This document shows positions 45,293 to 55,833 of a stretch of DNA of 64,000 nt, piece by piece (position 1 is the first letter of the stretch; each line of letters opens with the position of its first letter). The stretch comes from Paenibacillus lemnae (GTDB taxonomy: Bacteria > Bacillota > Bacilli > Paenibacillales > Paenibacillaceae), in assembly GCF_012933385.1 (NCBI RefSeq), contig NZ_JABBPN010000011.1:90502-154501 (forward strand), read 5' to 3'. The notes under the pieces are model-generated. The model had not been told where the DNA came from. It was given only the letters and a program-made list of their open reading frames with translations, and did no database searches. The position numbers were made by a program, and so were the translations under genes.

Positions 45293-46315
45293 ATGAAACT
45301 TCTTGTCACCGGGGGAGCCGGGTTTATTGGCAGTAACTTTGTGCACTATATGCTCAAGCATCATCCAGGCTATGAAATTATCAATATGGATGTTTTAACG
45401 TATGCAGGAAATCTGGAGAACTTGAAATCAATAGAGCAGCACCCAGGCTACACATTTGTTCAGGGTGATATCGCAGATCATGATGCCGTAGACCGCGTAT
45501 TTAAGCAGGGTATAGATGTGGTGGTGAATTTTGCAGCAGAGTCTCACGTGGACCGCAGCATTATGGAACCGGAAATTTTTGTGAATACGAATGTCATGGG
45601 TACACAGGTTTTGCTGAATGCGGCTAAAAAATATGGAGTGGCTAAGTTCGTACAGGTTTCTACAGATGAGGTTTACGGATCCCTGGGAGAAACAGGACTA
45701 TTCACTGAATCAACGCCGCTTTCACCGAATAGTCCATATTCCGCAAGCAAGGCTGGCGGGGATCTGCTGGTTCGTGCGTATCATGAAACTTTCAATTTGC
45801 CTGTGAATATTACCCGGTGCTCCAATAACTATGGGCCTTATCAGTTCCCGGAGAAGCTGATTCCGCTCATCATTTCCCGTGCGCTGAGCAATCAGTCGCT
45901 GCCTCTATATGGTGATGGACTAAACATTAGAGATTGGCTGTATGTAGAAGATCATTGCAGCGCCATCGATCTGGTAATTCATGAAGGCGTGAATGGTGAG
46001 GTATACAATATCGGAGGGAACAATGAACGGACGAATTTTCACATCGTCAAAAGGATTTTGCAGGAGCTGGGCAAACCTGAATCCCTGATTGCCTACGTCA
46101 AGGATCGGCCTGGTCATGATCGGCGTTACGGAATTGATCCAAGCAAGATAAAGAAGGAATTGGGCTGGAAGCCCAAGTATAATTTTGAAACGGGAATCAA
46201 AGAGACGGTACAATGGTACTTGAATCATGAACAGTGGTGGCTTCGCATACAGTCTAGGCAATACCGAGAGTATATGAATGAAATGTACGGCGACCGCTTG
46301 GCAGATAAGCCATGA
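45293..46315 (+). CDS. rfbB: RfbB, dTDP-glucose 4,6-dehydratase
   Basis: 340-residue short-chain dehydrogenase, second step of dTDP-L-rhamnose synthesis. The NAD motif TGGAGFIGSNFV is at residues 6-17; the catalytic set lies in VQVSTDEVYGSLGE (Thr-Asp-Glu) and YSASKAGGDLL (Tyr, Lys). The substrate motif NNYGPYQFPEKLIP is intact. AGGAGG precedes the ATG; the stop overlaps rfbD by four bases (ATGA). Confidence 0.96.
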   Translation: MKLLVTGGAGFIGSNFVHYMLKHHPGYEIINMDVLTYAGNLENLKSIEQHPGYTFVQGDIADHDAVDRVFKQGIDVVVNFAAESHVDRSIMEPEIFVNTNVMGTQVLLNAAKKYGVAKFVQVSTDEVYGSLGETGLFTESTPLSPNSPYSASKAGGDLLVRAYHETFNLPVNITRCSNNYGPYQFPEKLIPLIISRALSNQSLPLYGDGLNIRDWLYVEDHCSAIDLVIHEGVNGEVYNIGGNNERTNFHIVKRILQELGKPESLIAYVKDRPGHDRRYGIDPSKIKKELGWKPKYNFETGIKETVQWYLNHEQWWLRIQSRQYREYMNEMYGDRLADKP

Positions 46316-47196
46316 AAGTGCTGGTAACCGGAGCGGGCGGCCAGCTTGGACAGGATATCGTTTCTGCATATGTTAAATCAGGACATTGTGTTCTTGCCTG
46401 CGGCCGCAGCGAGTTGAACATAACCGATTCAGAGCAGTGTCATCGTGTGATATCTTCTTATCAACCGGATTGTATTGTGCATTGCGCAGCCTACACGAAT
46501 GTGGACGCTGCAGAAAGCGATATTAAGGCTGCATACCGGATTAATGCGGCTGGAACCAGGAACGTAGCCGTGGCAGCGGAAGAGACAGGGGCCAAGCTCA
46601 TTTATATCAGCACGGATTATGTTTTTGATGGAGCGAGTGAACAGCCTTACTATGAGTACGACAATACAAATCCTCAGAGTGTTTACGGTAAATCCAAGCG
46701 GGCTGGCGAACTGCTGGTGCAGTCCTTGTGTTCGAGATGGTTTGTTGTCCGAACTTCTTGGGTGTTTGGACTTCATGGCACCAACTTCGTGAAAACGATG
46801 CTGAAGCTGGGACGTGATAAATCACAGCTGCAGGTGGTGAACGATCAAAAAGGCTCGCCGACGTACACGGTGGATTTGGCTAACTTTTTGCTGGAGCTGT
46901 CCGGCACCCAACAATACGGGATCTATCATGCCTCCGGCAGCGGCTCGTGCACATGGTATGAATTCACACAGGCTATATTGGAAGAAGCGCAAAAGCATTT
47001 GAACTGGCCGGTAACTGCGCGTCTTGAGCCTTGTACTACAGATGAATTCCCGCGGCCCGCACCGCGGCCCAAAAATTCTGTGATGGAGCATATGTCGATC
47101 CGAACGAATGGATTCGCCGATTTCCCGCACTGGCGCGAGGCACTAAGACAGTTTTTACAGGCGATGAAGGAACATCCCGGTAATTACAGGATGTAG
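46312..47196 (+). CDS. rfbD: RfbD, dTDP-4-dehydrorhamnose reductase
   Basis: 294 residues; reduces the 4-keto sugar to dTDP-L-rhamnose with NADPH. The coenzyme motif TGAGGQLGQD is at residues 6-15, the catalytic Tyr and Lys in YGKSKRAGE near 129-133, and YISTDYVFDG is present. Translation is coupled to rfbB by the ATGA overlap. The first enzyme, RfbA (thymidylyltransferase), is not encoded in this window and must lie elsewhere if the pathway works. Confidence 0.95.
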   Translation: MKVLVTGAGGQLGQDIVSAYVKSGHCVLACGRSELNITDSEQCHRVISSYQPDCIVHCAAYTNVDAAESDIKAAYRINAAGTRNVAVAAEETGAKLIYISTDYVFDGASEQPYYEYDNTNPQSVYGKSKRAGELLVQSLCSRWFVVRTSWVFGLHGTNFVKTMLKLGRDKSQLQVVNDQKGSPTYTVDLANFLLELSGTQQYGIYHASGSGSCTWYEFTQAILEEAQKHLNWPVTARLEPCTTDEFPRPAPRPKNSVMEHMSIRTNGFADFPHWREALRQFLQAMKEHPGNYRM

Positions 47197-47205
47197 ATCT
47201 ATACT

Positions 47206-47251
47206 AAAGCCCGAAATCCCGGTCATGAATGACCAGGCTTTCGGGCTTTTT
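47206..47251 (+). terminator. Terminator after rfbD
   Basis: Stem AAAGCCCGAAA / TTTCGGGCTTT with an internal secondary hairpin (GGTCATGAATGACC) and a T-run. Confidence 0.85.
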
Positions 47252-47360
47252 ATCGTTGGCAGCGTTGCAGAGAAATGAATAGTAATTCCTCCCCTGTTTT
47301 CTCTCAGCTTTGATATAATGTCGATAGCCAAAGCGAACAATAGGGGTTAGAGGTGAAATC

Positions 47361-47663
47361 ATGATCCGCCGTAACCAGGGTGTTCTAACTAAATTACTGA
47401 TGGGACATATGAGTGTGGTCGGCCCGCGGCCGGAGCGTCCTTACTTCGTGGAGCAGTTCCGCGAGGAGATCCCGAAGTACATGGTGAAGCACCACGTGCG
47501 GCCGGGTATTACCGGCTGGGCGCAGAGTAACGGCCTGCGGGGAGACACGTCGATTGAGGAGCGGATACAGCACGATATTTTTTACATCGAGAACTGGTCC
47601 ATCCTGTTTGATCTCAAAATCATTCTGCGCACGATCCGCAACGGCTTCAAAAACGCATACTGA
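47361..47663 (+). pseudogene. C-terminal fragment of a polyprenyl-phosphate sugar transferase
   Basis: About 90 codons match the C-terminal cytosolic part of WcaJ/EpsL-type initiating sugar-phosphate transferases: [59 protein letters not shown]. The membrane part and the catalytic Asp-Glu upstream (normally before DELPQ) are missing; the first ~13 residues before GHMSVV have no family match. A ribosome site (AGAGGTG) and ATG are present, so a short peptide could be made, but it cannot be an active transferase. It marks a deletion in a surface-glycan locus. Confidence 0.8.
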
Positions 47664-47673
47664 TCTCATACCC

Positions 47674-47715
47674 AAACAGACCATCCTGGCTAAGACTTAG
47701 GAATGGTCTGTTTTT
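47674..47715. terminator. Terminator between converging genes
   Basis: AAACAGACCAT...ATGGTCTGTTTTT hairpin. It can stop plus-strand transcripts and lies close to the stop of the converging minus-strand gene. Confidence 0.8.
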
Positions 47716-47721
47716 ATGCCG

Positions 47722-49236
47722 TTATCGTACCGTAGAGTCATGTTGAGACATGGCCTGCCGGGGAGCGGCCTTAGTATCTGTTGTGCTTCGATGCTTCCAC
47801 CTCCGCAAGTATTTTCCGAACGCTTTCATCACCCACAGGTGGATTTTGGCCTGCGTATATTTGTACATCACCCAAGGCAGGGACGGCATGTAATCATGGA
47901 TCGCGACAATGCACTCTCGGGAATTCGGAATCTGCAAGAACGTCAGCCTCCCGTTGTGCGCCCGCTTCGCATGCAGCAGCCGGCCGCCGGTGATGCGGTA
48001 GATCGCATGATCGGACTGGCTCATACCTACATCAAACGTGAGCTCCAGCAGCGGCTTCTTCCACCACAATACATACACCTGCTGCACGCCGGTCCGTGTG
48101 GTCTTTATGTGCAAAAGAGGGCTTGCCAGGCGTGAGAGCCAGTGCAGGTATTCGTCTCCTGCCCAGATGGCATCCTGGCCTTCAGGCAGGGTGATTCGCT
48201 GCACCGAGCGTACGTCGGATTTGACGGCTTGTTTAAGCTTGCGGACCGGGGAGGGGGTCTTGGAGCCTTCTTCCTCTTGTTCGCGTTTCTTCTCTTCCTG
48301 CTTCTTCTGTTCCTCATCCAGGGCAGCTGCAGCTGCTTCCTCATATGTAATCTTTCCATCACTGATACCAGGCACGGTCTGACGGGCTTCAGCGACCATG
48401 GGGTGTGCAAGGCTTTCAATCAGCGGGTAAGACATCTCCTTGGGCTCCTGGGTCACGAGGGTTACCCATAGACGCGAGAGCTTCACGGTAGGGAAGGGGA
48501 ACGGGATGAACCGCCTTTTCTTGCCCATAATATCTGCGGTGCGCTGAAGCAGCTCCTGATACGACATCACATCCGGTCCGCCAATATCGATCGCACGGCT
48601 GTATACATCCTCTCTGCCGACCACCTGCTGAAAGGCATGGATAACGTCCGGCAGGGCAATGGTATGTGTCTTGGTCCGTGTCCAGGACGGCAGGATCATC
48701 GCAGGCAGGCGGCGTACCAGCTTGGCCAGGATCGGAAAAGACGACCCGTCGGGCCCGACGATCAGGCCGGCTCTCAGGGTAGTGACCGGAACGCCGTGGC
48801 TGCCGAGAATGGTCTCGACTTCCAGCCGGCTTTGAAGATGCCGGGACAGCTCGTCACGGTGTTCGTGAGGCGGTATGATGCCGCTAAGATACACGATCTG
48901 CTTGATGCCGTTCTCTGCAGCGGCTCTGGCAAAATGCTGGGCCAGGATGACATCCATATCTTCAAAAGTCCCCTGCGTCAGCTTGGCAGAAGGAAGCATG
49001 GAATGAATGAGATACACGGCGTAATCCGCACCGCGCAGTCCTTTCAGGGCATCCTGGAAGGAAAAAAAGTCACAGGAGCGCCACTCCACATGCTCTTCGT
49101 TATCCTTGGCATCTCCGTTTCGTGACAGGGCAATGATGTCATAATCGTCAATGAGCGACTCCATGACGTTGCGCCCGATATATCCTGTGGCTCCGGTCAA
49201 TGCAATGACAGGGCGTTTCTGGGAAGGATCTGGCAT
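47722..49236 (-). CDS. NAD(P)-binding epimerase/reductase-like protein with C-terminal extra domain
   Basis: 504 residues. The N-terminal ~300 residues are an atypical short-chain dehydrogenase/NmrA-like Rossmann domain: nucleotide motif ALTGATGYIGRNVMESL at about 12-28, VYLSGIIPP, TTLRAGLIVGPDGSSF, DIGGPDVMSYQELL. A charged coiled stretch rich in Glu, Lys and Gln (about 305-345) leads to a C-terminal ~130-residue domain (HWLSRLASPLLHIKTTRTGVQ...VLWWKKPLLELTFDVG), which resembles the DUF2867 domain often fused to such proteins. Substrate unknown. The start follows CAGGAGGT. Monocistronic. Confidence 0.8.
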   Translation of the reverse strand: MPDPSQKRPVIALTGATGYIGRNVMESLIDDYDIIALSRNGDAKDNEEHVEWRSCDFFSFQDALKGLRGADYAVYLIHSMLPSAKLTQGTFEDMDVILAQHFARAAAENGIKQIVYLSGIIPPHEHRDELSRHLQSRLEVETILGSHGVPVTTLRAGLIVGPDGSSFPILAKLVRRLPAMILPSWTRTKTHTIALPDVIHAFQQVVGREDVYSRAIDIGGPDVMSYQELLQRTADIMGKKRRFIPFPFPTVKLSRLWVTLVTQEPKEMSYPLIESLAHPMVAEARQTVPGISDGKITYEEAAAAALDEEQKKQEEKKREQEEEGSKTPSPVRKLKQAVKSDVRSVQRITLPEGQDAIWAGDEYLHWLSRLASPLLHIKTTRTGVQQVYVLWWKKPLLELTFDVGMSQSDHAIYRITGGRLLHAKRAHNGRLTFLQIPNSRECIVAIHDYMPSLPWVMYKYTQAKIHLWVMKAFGKYLRRWKHRSTTDTKAAPRQAMSQHDSTVR

Positions 49237-49364
49237 GGGTTACCTCCTGAAGTTTATTTTTGTACTAGAGTTGTATTGTCTTTGTATAAAGTTAATACCC
49301 TTTTTTATGCCTTATGCTCTCCATGATTTAAATTAACTTTCTTATTTATCCCAATCGACGAAAA

Positions 49365-49387
49365 ATGTTCGTATAAAATACGAACAT
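49365..49387 (+). promoter_or_regulatory. Perfect palindrome before the pcrB promoter
   Basis: ATGTTCGTAT, spacer AAA, ATACGAACAT: a 10-bp perfect inverted repeat ending five bases before the -35 box of pcrB. GTTCG and CGAAC are LexA-like half-sites but in the reverse order to a Bacillus SOS box (CGAAC-N4-GTTCG). Confidence 0.55.
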
Positions 49388-49391
49388 CAAA

Positions 49392-49420
49392 TTGACTTGC
49401 ACCCCATGCTGTCATAGACT
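49392..49420 (+). promoter_or_regulatory. Putative sigma-A promoter for pcrB-pcrA-ligA
   Basis: TTGACT, 17-base spacer, TAGACT, followed by an untranslated region of about 35 bases and the GGAGG site of pcrB. Confidence 0.65.
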
Positions 49421-49461
49421 TATTTCTAGCAGGTTAACCGTTAACGTGGAGGAATGACGTT

Positions 49462-50154
49462 TTGAAAGATATGATCAAATCGTGGAGACACGTCTTTAAG
49501 CTCGATCCCGAGAAAGACATGAGTGATGACGCTCTGGATGCCGTCTGTATGTCGGGTACCGATGCCATTATGGTCGGAGGCTCTACCGGAGTGACATATG
49601 ATAATACCGTGGATTTGCTGTCCCGTGTGCGCCGGTATGAGCTGCCCTGCGTGCAGGAGGTATCAGATCTGGAGGCTGTGGTGCCGGGTTTTGACCTGTA
49701 TCTGATTCCGATGGTGCTTAACACGCAGGACCACACCTGGATTCTGGAGAAGCACCGTCAGGGCATTGAGCGCTATGGCTACATGATCCCTTGGGAGCTT
49801 GTGGTGGCAGAAGGGTATATTGTGCTGAATCCGGACGCTGCGGTAGCGAAGCTTACGGGAGCACAGACTGACATCTCCGAGGAGTCGGCAGCGGCATATG
49901 CTCAGATTGCAGACAAGCTGATGCAGCTTCCGGTGGTATATCTGGAATACAGCGGCACCTTTGGTTCTATGGACACGGTCCGGCGTGTGCGGCGATCTCT
50001 GGAGCAGGCGCAGCTATTCTATGGAGGCGGGATCACAACACCGGAGCAGGCAGCCGAAGCCGCTGCATCATCCGATACGGTGATTGTAGGCAATATTGTA
50101 TATGACAACCTGGAACAGGCCCTTGCCACGGTAACAGCGGTAAAGCGGCCGTAA
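49462..50154 (+). CDS. pcrB: PcrB, heptaprenylglyceryl phosphate synthase
   Basis: 230-residue TIM-barrel prenyltransferase that joins sn-glycerol-1-phosphate to heptaprenyl diphosphate to make an archaea-type ether lipid in Bacillales. Motifs include GTDAIMVGGSTGVTYDN, YLIPMVLNTQDHTWILEKH, PWELVVAEGYIVLNPDA and the phosphate-binding LFYGGGITTPEQA. Start is TTG, nine bases after GGAGG. First gene of the pcrB-pcrA-ligA operon, as in Bacillus. Confidence 0.95.
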   Translation: MKDMIKSWRHVFKLDPEKDMSDDALDAVCMSGTDAIMVGGSTGVTYDNTVDLLSRVRRYELPCVQEVSDLEAVVPGFDLYLIPMVLNTQDHTWILEKHRQGIERYGYMIPWELVVAEGYIVLNPDAAVAKLTGAQTDISEESAAAYAQIADKLMQLPVVYLEYSGTFGSMDTVRRVRRSLEQAQLFYGGGITTPEQAAEAAASSDTVIVGNIVYDNLEQALATVTAVKRP

Positions 50155-50189
50155 GCTACACCAACTACGAACACAGGAGGCTATGAATC

Positions 50190-52538
50190 ATGCAGCCGAT
50201 GATTAACATACACGAGGCGATCAAGCGCCTCAATCCCCCGCAGCAGCAGGCAGTCCAAGCGACCGACGGACCGCTGCTCATCATGGCGGGAGCCGGATCC
50301 GGCAAGACACGCGTACTGACGCACCGTATTGCGTATCTGATATCGGAACGCAAGGCGCCGCCATGGAGCATTTTGGCGATTACGTTTACGAACAAGGCCG
50401 CCCGCGAGATGCAGGAGCGCGTATCCAAGCTGGTCGGCCATGAAGGCCGGGATATTTGGGTATCTACTTTTCACTCCATGTGCGTACGGATTCTGCGCAA
50501 GGATATTGAACGGATCGGATTTACATCCAACTTCAGCATTCTGGATTCCACCGACCAGCTGTCGGTTATTCGCAGCTGCATGAAGCATCTGAACATTGAT
50601 CCCAAGAAGTTCGAGCCGAAGGCGATTCAGGCCCTGATGAGCGCAGCGAAGAATGAACTGATCACACCGCAGCAGTATGAGCAGAAGGCCGGAGATTATA
50701 TTGAAGGCATTACGGCCAAAGTATACACCGAATACCAGAAGCGCCTGAAAAGCAACAACTCGCTGGATTTTGACGATCTGATCATGACCACCATTCAGCT
50801 GTTTAAAGAAGTACCCGAGGTACTGGATTTCTACCAGCGCAAATTCAAATACATTCATGTCGATGAATATCAGGATACGAACCGGGCGCAGTACATGCTC
50901 TGCCGTATGCTGGCGGACAGCCATCACCGGATCTGCGTGGTCGGGGACAGTGATCAGTCGATCTACCGGTGGCGCGGGGCGGACATCAGCAATATTTTGA
51001 ATTTTGAAGAGGATTATCCGGAAGCGCGCACCATCCTGCTGGAACAGAACTACCGCTCGACGGCTAACATTTTGAATGCGGCGAACAATGTCATTGGCCT
51101 GAATACCGGCCGTAAGCCCAAAAATCTGTGGACGGATGCGGGCGAAGGCCCGAAAATCAAGGTATTCCGCGGAGATACGGAGCATGATGAGGGGTATTTT
51201 GTCACGTCAGAGATCAATAAGAACGTTAAGGATGGCAAAAACTATCAGGATCACGCCATCCTCTACCGCACAAACGCCCAGTCCCGGGTGATAGAGGAAA
51301 TTTTGATCAAATCGGATATCCCGTACCAGATTGTCGGCGGCATCAAGTTCTACGATCGCAAAGAGATTAAGGATATGCTCGCCTACCTGCGCCTGATCTC
51401 GAACCCCGACGATGATATCAGCCTGACCCGGATCATTAATGTGCCGAAGCGAAGCATCGGTGACACGACAGTCGGCAAGCTGGCAGCAGCCGCGGCAGAA
51501 CGCGGAACATCAATCTATCGGGTGCTGGAGATCGTGGACGATCTCGGATTTGCCGGACGGACGCGCAATGCGCTGGTGGAGTTCTACGATATGATTGCAT
51601 CCATGACCCGGATGGTGGAGTTTCTGTCCGTCACCGAGCTCACGGAGAAAATGCTGGAGCTGTCATCCTACCGCGGCGAGCTGCAAAATGAGAATACGAT
51701 CGAATCCCGCTCCCGTCTGGAGAACATCGACGAGTTTCTGTCCGTGACCCAGGAGTTTGAGAAAAATAATGAAGACAAATCGCTGGTGTCCTTCCTGACA
51801 GATCTTGCGCTCATCGCGGACATCGATTCCATGAACGATAATGACGAAGAAGAGCGGTCCGATGCGGTCGTTCTGATGACGATGCACAGTGCCAAGGGTC
51901 TGGAGTTTCCAGTAGTGTTTATTGTCGGCATGGAGGAAGGCGTCTTTCCGCACAGCCGGGCCTTCTCGGACAATGAAGAGCTGGAGGAGGAGCGCCGTCT
52001 CGCTTATGTGGGCATAACGCGTGCCGAGAAGCAGCTGTTCCTCTCCTGTGCCCGCATGCGTACGCTGTTCGGACGCACGACAGCGAATCCGCCGTCGCGC
52101 TTCCTGGAAGAGATTCCGGAGGAGCTGAAGGAAGACACCCAGATCGCCCGCGACCGCTACCGCAGGGGAGCGAACATCGGCGGCTCGTATGCCGGCCGAG
52201 GCTTCAGCGGAGGCGGAGGCGGCAACTTTGGCGGAGGCGGAAGCCGTGCCAAGGATCTGTCGCTGGGCGGCTCAACGGCATCGGCGTCAGCGGCGTCATC
52301 GTCGCCGGGTAACCGTGTGACGATGTCCGCCGGATCCCCTGCCCGCTCGGCTGCGCCGACTGGCAGCAGTGACGGCTTCAAGGCCGGCGACAAAGTGGCC
52401 CACGGCAAGTGGGGTACCGGCACGATTGTGTCGGTGAAGGGCAGCGGCAATGACATGGAGCTGCAGATTGCCTTTCCGGCACCTGTCGGTGTCAAGCGCC
52501 TGCTCGCCGGCTTCGCACCGATCAGCAAGGTGGAGTAA
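50190..52538 (+). CDS. pcrA: PcrA, ATP-dependent 3'-5' DNA helicase
   Basis: 782-residue SF1 helicase acting in repair, removal of recombinase filaments and plasmid rolling-circle replication. Walker [14 protein letters not shown] is at about 33-45; other helicase motifs are [62 protein letters not shown] and [12 protein letters not shown]. The C terminus has a Gly/Ser/Ala-rich linker (about 670-715) and a Tudor-like domain ([19 protein letters not shown]) that contacts RNA polymerase in relatives. AGGAGG ribosome site. Located between pcrB and ligA. Confidence 0.97.
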   Translation: MQPMINIHEAIKRLNPPQQQAVQATDGPLLIMAGAGSGKTRVLTHRIAYLISERKAPPWSILAITFTNKAAREMQERVSKLVGHEGRDIWVSTFHSMCVRILRKDIERIGFTSNFSILDSTDQLSVIRSCMKHLNIDPKKFEPKAIQALMSAAKNELITPQQYEQKAGDYIEGITAKVYTEYQKRLKSNNSLDFDDLIMTTIQLFKEVPEVLDFYQRKFKYIHVDEYQDTNRAQYMLCRMLADSHHRICVVGDSDQSIYRWRGADISNILNFEEDYPEARTILLEQNYRSTANILNAANNVIGLNTGRKPKNLWTDAGEGPKIKVFRGDTEHDEGYFVTSEINKNVKDGKNYQDHAILYRTNAQSRVIEEILIKSDIPYQIVGGIKFYDRKEIKDMLAYLRLISNPDDDISLTRIINVPKRSIGDTTVGKLAAAAAERGTSIYRVLEIVDDLGFAGRTRNALVEFYDMIASMTRMVEFLSVTELTEKMLELSSYRGELQNENTIESRSRLENIDEFLSVTQEFEKNNEDKSLVSFLTDLALIADIDSMNDNDEEERSDAVVLMTMHSAKGLEFPVVFIVGMEEGVFPHSRAFSDNEELEEERRLAYVGITRAEKQLFLSCARMRTLFGRTTANPPSRFLEEIPEELKEDTQIARDRYRRGANIGGSYAGRGFSGGGGGNFGGGGSRAKDLSLGGSTASASAASSSPGNRVTMSAGSPARSAAPTGSSDGFKAGDKVAHGKWGTGTIVSVKGSGNDMELQIAFPAPVGVKRLLAGFAPISKVE

Positions 52539-54602
<2,064 letters not shown>

Positions 54603-54607
54603 GCGGC

Positions 54608-54799
54608 TTGAATAAGAAACTTTACTATACCGGCATAACCCTGCTGATCATCTTTATTGTGTTCTACTCTATCGTAGGGGTTAGCATGGAGGACGACAGC
54701 TTCCTTACGATTCGATTGGCGTTGGAATGGACCACCCGCTTCGTGCTTCCCTGGATTTTTCTGTACTGGTTTATCCAGCTGGTGAAGAAGATCAAGTAA
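54608..54799 (+). CDS. Small membrane protein after ligA, 63 residues
   Basis: Two predicted helices (about 7-25, TGITLLIIFIVFYSIVGVS, and 40-59, TRFVLPWIFLYWFIQLVKK). The TTG at 54608 is the preferred start because GAGGAG within the end of ligA lies eight bases upstream. In Bacillus a secreted lipoprotein gene (yerH) follows ligA; this is a different, shorter product. A terminator follows closely. Function unknown. Confidence 0.65.
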   Translation: MNKKLYYTGITLLIIFIVFYSIVGVSMEDDSFLTIRLALEWTTRFVLPWIFLYWFIQLVKKIK

Positions 54800-54828
54800 G
54801 GTACGCGGTTAGTTTGGAGTTATAGAGG

Positions 54829-54879
54829 AAAAGGGGCAGTCCCATAAGATCATAGATCTTTGTGGGACTGCCCCTTTTT
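54829..54879 (+). terminator. Terminator of the pcrB-pcrA-ligA operon
   Basis: AAAAGGGGCAGTCCCA / TGGGACTGCCCCTTTT, a 16-bp near-perfect stem with five T residues. Confidence 0.92.
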
Positions 54880-54954
54880 GCTATTGCAAGACGCTGTGTG
54901 GCTAACCGTCATTTGCAGTCACTGTGAACTGCGGCACGCGAATGGTTCGAGCCC

Positions 54955-54980
54955 AATGTATGTGAAAAACCACGTACATT
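54955..54980. repeat. Palindromic repeat family B, copy 3
   Basis: AATGTATGTG, AAAAA, CCACGTACATT. Read on the minus strand it shares the hairpin and the following CATTGGGC with the copy at 10488-10520. Confidence 0.65.
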
Positions 54981-55025
54981 TCATTGTGCGGGCGCAGTAA
55001 CCCGATCGTGGGTGTGAAAAGAAAA

Positions 55026-55050
55026 AACAAGCCCAAAAACCGAGCTTGTT
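55026..55050 (-). terminator. Terminator downstream of the higA remnant
   Basis: On the minus strand: AACAAGC, 11-base loop, GCTTGTT followed by TTTT. Confidence 0.7.
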
Positions 55051-55083
55051 GAGTTAATTACTTGGGAGTTTTTTTGGCTATGT

Positions 55084-55373
55084 CTAGGCGTAGGCTGTTA
55101 TCGTTGCCGCCTCTTGTTCCGGAATTAATACAAATTGCAACCCTAACGCATGAGTTACCTTCTGTATCGTGTCCATCCGTGGAATCGCAGCCGTACTTTC
55201 AAAATTGCAGATTGTTTCAAGCCAGCCTTAGCAGCAAGAGCTGCCTGAGTCATTCCGAGTTCTTCCCGTCTTTTAATGAGGATGGAGACGATCCTGGCCG
55301 TTTCCCTGATCGCTTGGCGTTCGACTTCCTCGATCCCATCGAGGGTTTGTGAAAATTCATTCCACTCTCTCAT
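55084..55373 (-). pseudogene. HigA-like XRE antitoxin gene, frameshifted
   Basis: From ATG (after AAGGGGC) the frame encodes MREWNEFSQTLDGIEEVER and the helix-turn-helix EELGMTQAALAAKAGLKQSAI. There it shifts: the expected continuation STAAIPRMDTIQKVTHALGL...TITAYA runs on in the next frame to a TAG at 55084-55086. A small indel near 55195-55205 explains it. In the present frame the protein ends in 15 unrelated residues and loses the second half of its DNA-binding domain. It lies directly downstream of a toxin-like gene, with overlapping ends. Confidence 0.75.
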
Positions 55374-55596
55374 TAAATTTGCCCCTTTCTTGAATGTGGA
55401 GTAGATCAAAGGTATTTCCAATATGTGCAAAGAATAAAATTCGATGATCGTCAGGACGAAGCTCCCATATTTTCCCGGTTATATGTTTTGTGATCGGCTC
55501 GCCGACTTTCGTCCCTTCTATTTGGAGACGAGCGATGCAATACTCAATTTTTTTAAGAGGCCTCTGGCTAGTGAACAGGCCAACTCTAACGGACAC
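55357..55596 (-). pseudogene. HigB/RelE-like toxin gene, 5'-truncated
   Basis: The core EYCIARLQIEGTKVGEPITKH, ITGKIWELRPDDHRILFFAHIGNTFDLLHI matches the Gp49/HigB RNase toxins (conserved GEP..KHI.G.IWELRP..R..FF). About 40 N-terminal residues of a full toxin are missing: the frame begins inside a copy of palindromic repeat A (GTG TCC GTT AGA). The C terminus is also short and unlike the family. With its antitoxin also broken, the module is dead. Confidence 0.75.
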
Positions 55597-55610
55597 TCAG
55601 TCCGTTAGAG
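55584..55610. repeat. Palindromic repeat family A, copy 4
   Basis: CTCTAACGGAC, loop ACTCA, GTCCGTTAGAG: 11-bp perfect arms. Its left arm forms the first codons of the truncated toxin gene. Confidence 0.85.
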
Positions 55611-55644
55611 CACTTGGAAAGCCATTATTCGGCCCTAAATCATG

Positions 55645-55671
55645 CTCTAACGGACTCCATGTCCGTTAGAA
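55645..55671. repeat. Palindromic repeat family A, copy 5
   Basis: CTAACGGAC, loop TCCAT, GTCCGTTAG at 55647-55669, 61 bases after the preceding copy. Confidence 0.85.
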
Positions 55672-55692
55672 ACTGAAGATACCTGCATTTTC

Positions 55693-55745
55693 GGCTCTAA
55701 CGGACTGTATGTCCGTTAAGAGCCGTTACTGCATTCACTCGATCA
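55693..55745. repeat. Palindromic repeat family A, copy 6, with extended flank
   Basis: GGCTCTAACGGAC, loop TGTAT, GTCCGTTAAGAGCC. The outer flank to 55745 is the inverse complement of the flank at 35499-35526. Confidence 0.8.
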
Positions 55746-55833
55746 CCTTGACATCGCAGCCTGCATGAAACGGATACATCCCAGATCAATGAAGTTATTG
55801 AGCGACTGTGTATTCGCATGTCAACAATATACC

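Noticed and set aside
49355..49387. A LexA/SOS box before pcrB
   Set aside because: The half-sites are in the reverse order and spacing does not fit the Bacillus CGAAC-N4-GTTCG consensus; kept only as an unexplained palindrome.
55062..55352. A 96-codon plus-strand frame over the HigA remnant
   Set aside because: Antisense to a recognisable helix-turn-helix sequence; no ribosome site.
55584..55725. Three regularly placed palindromes that could be a short CRISPR array
   Set aside because: The repeats are 23-base palindromes with variable loops, spacing is uneven (61 and 51 bases), single copies exist elsewhere, and there are no cas genes.
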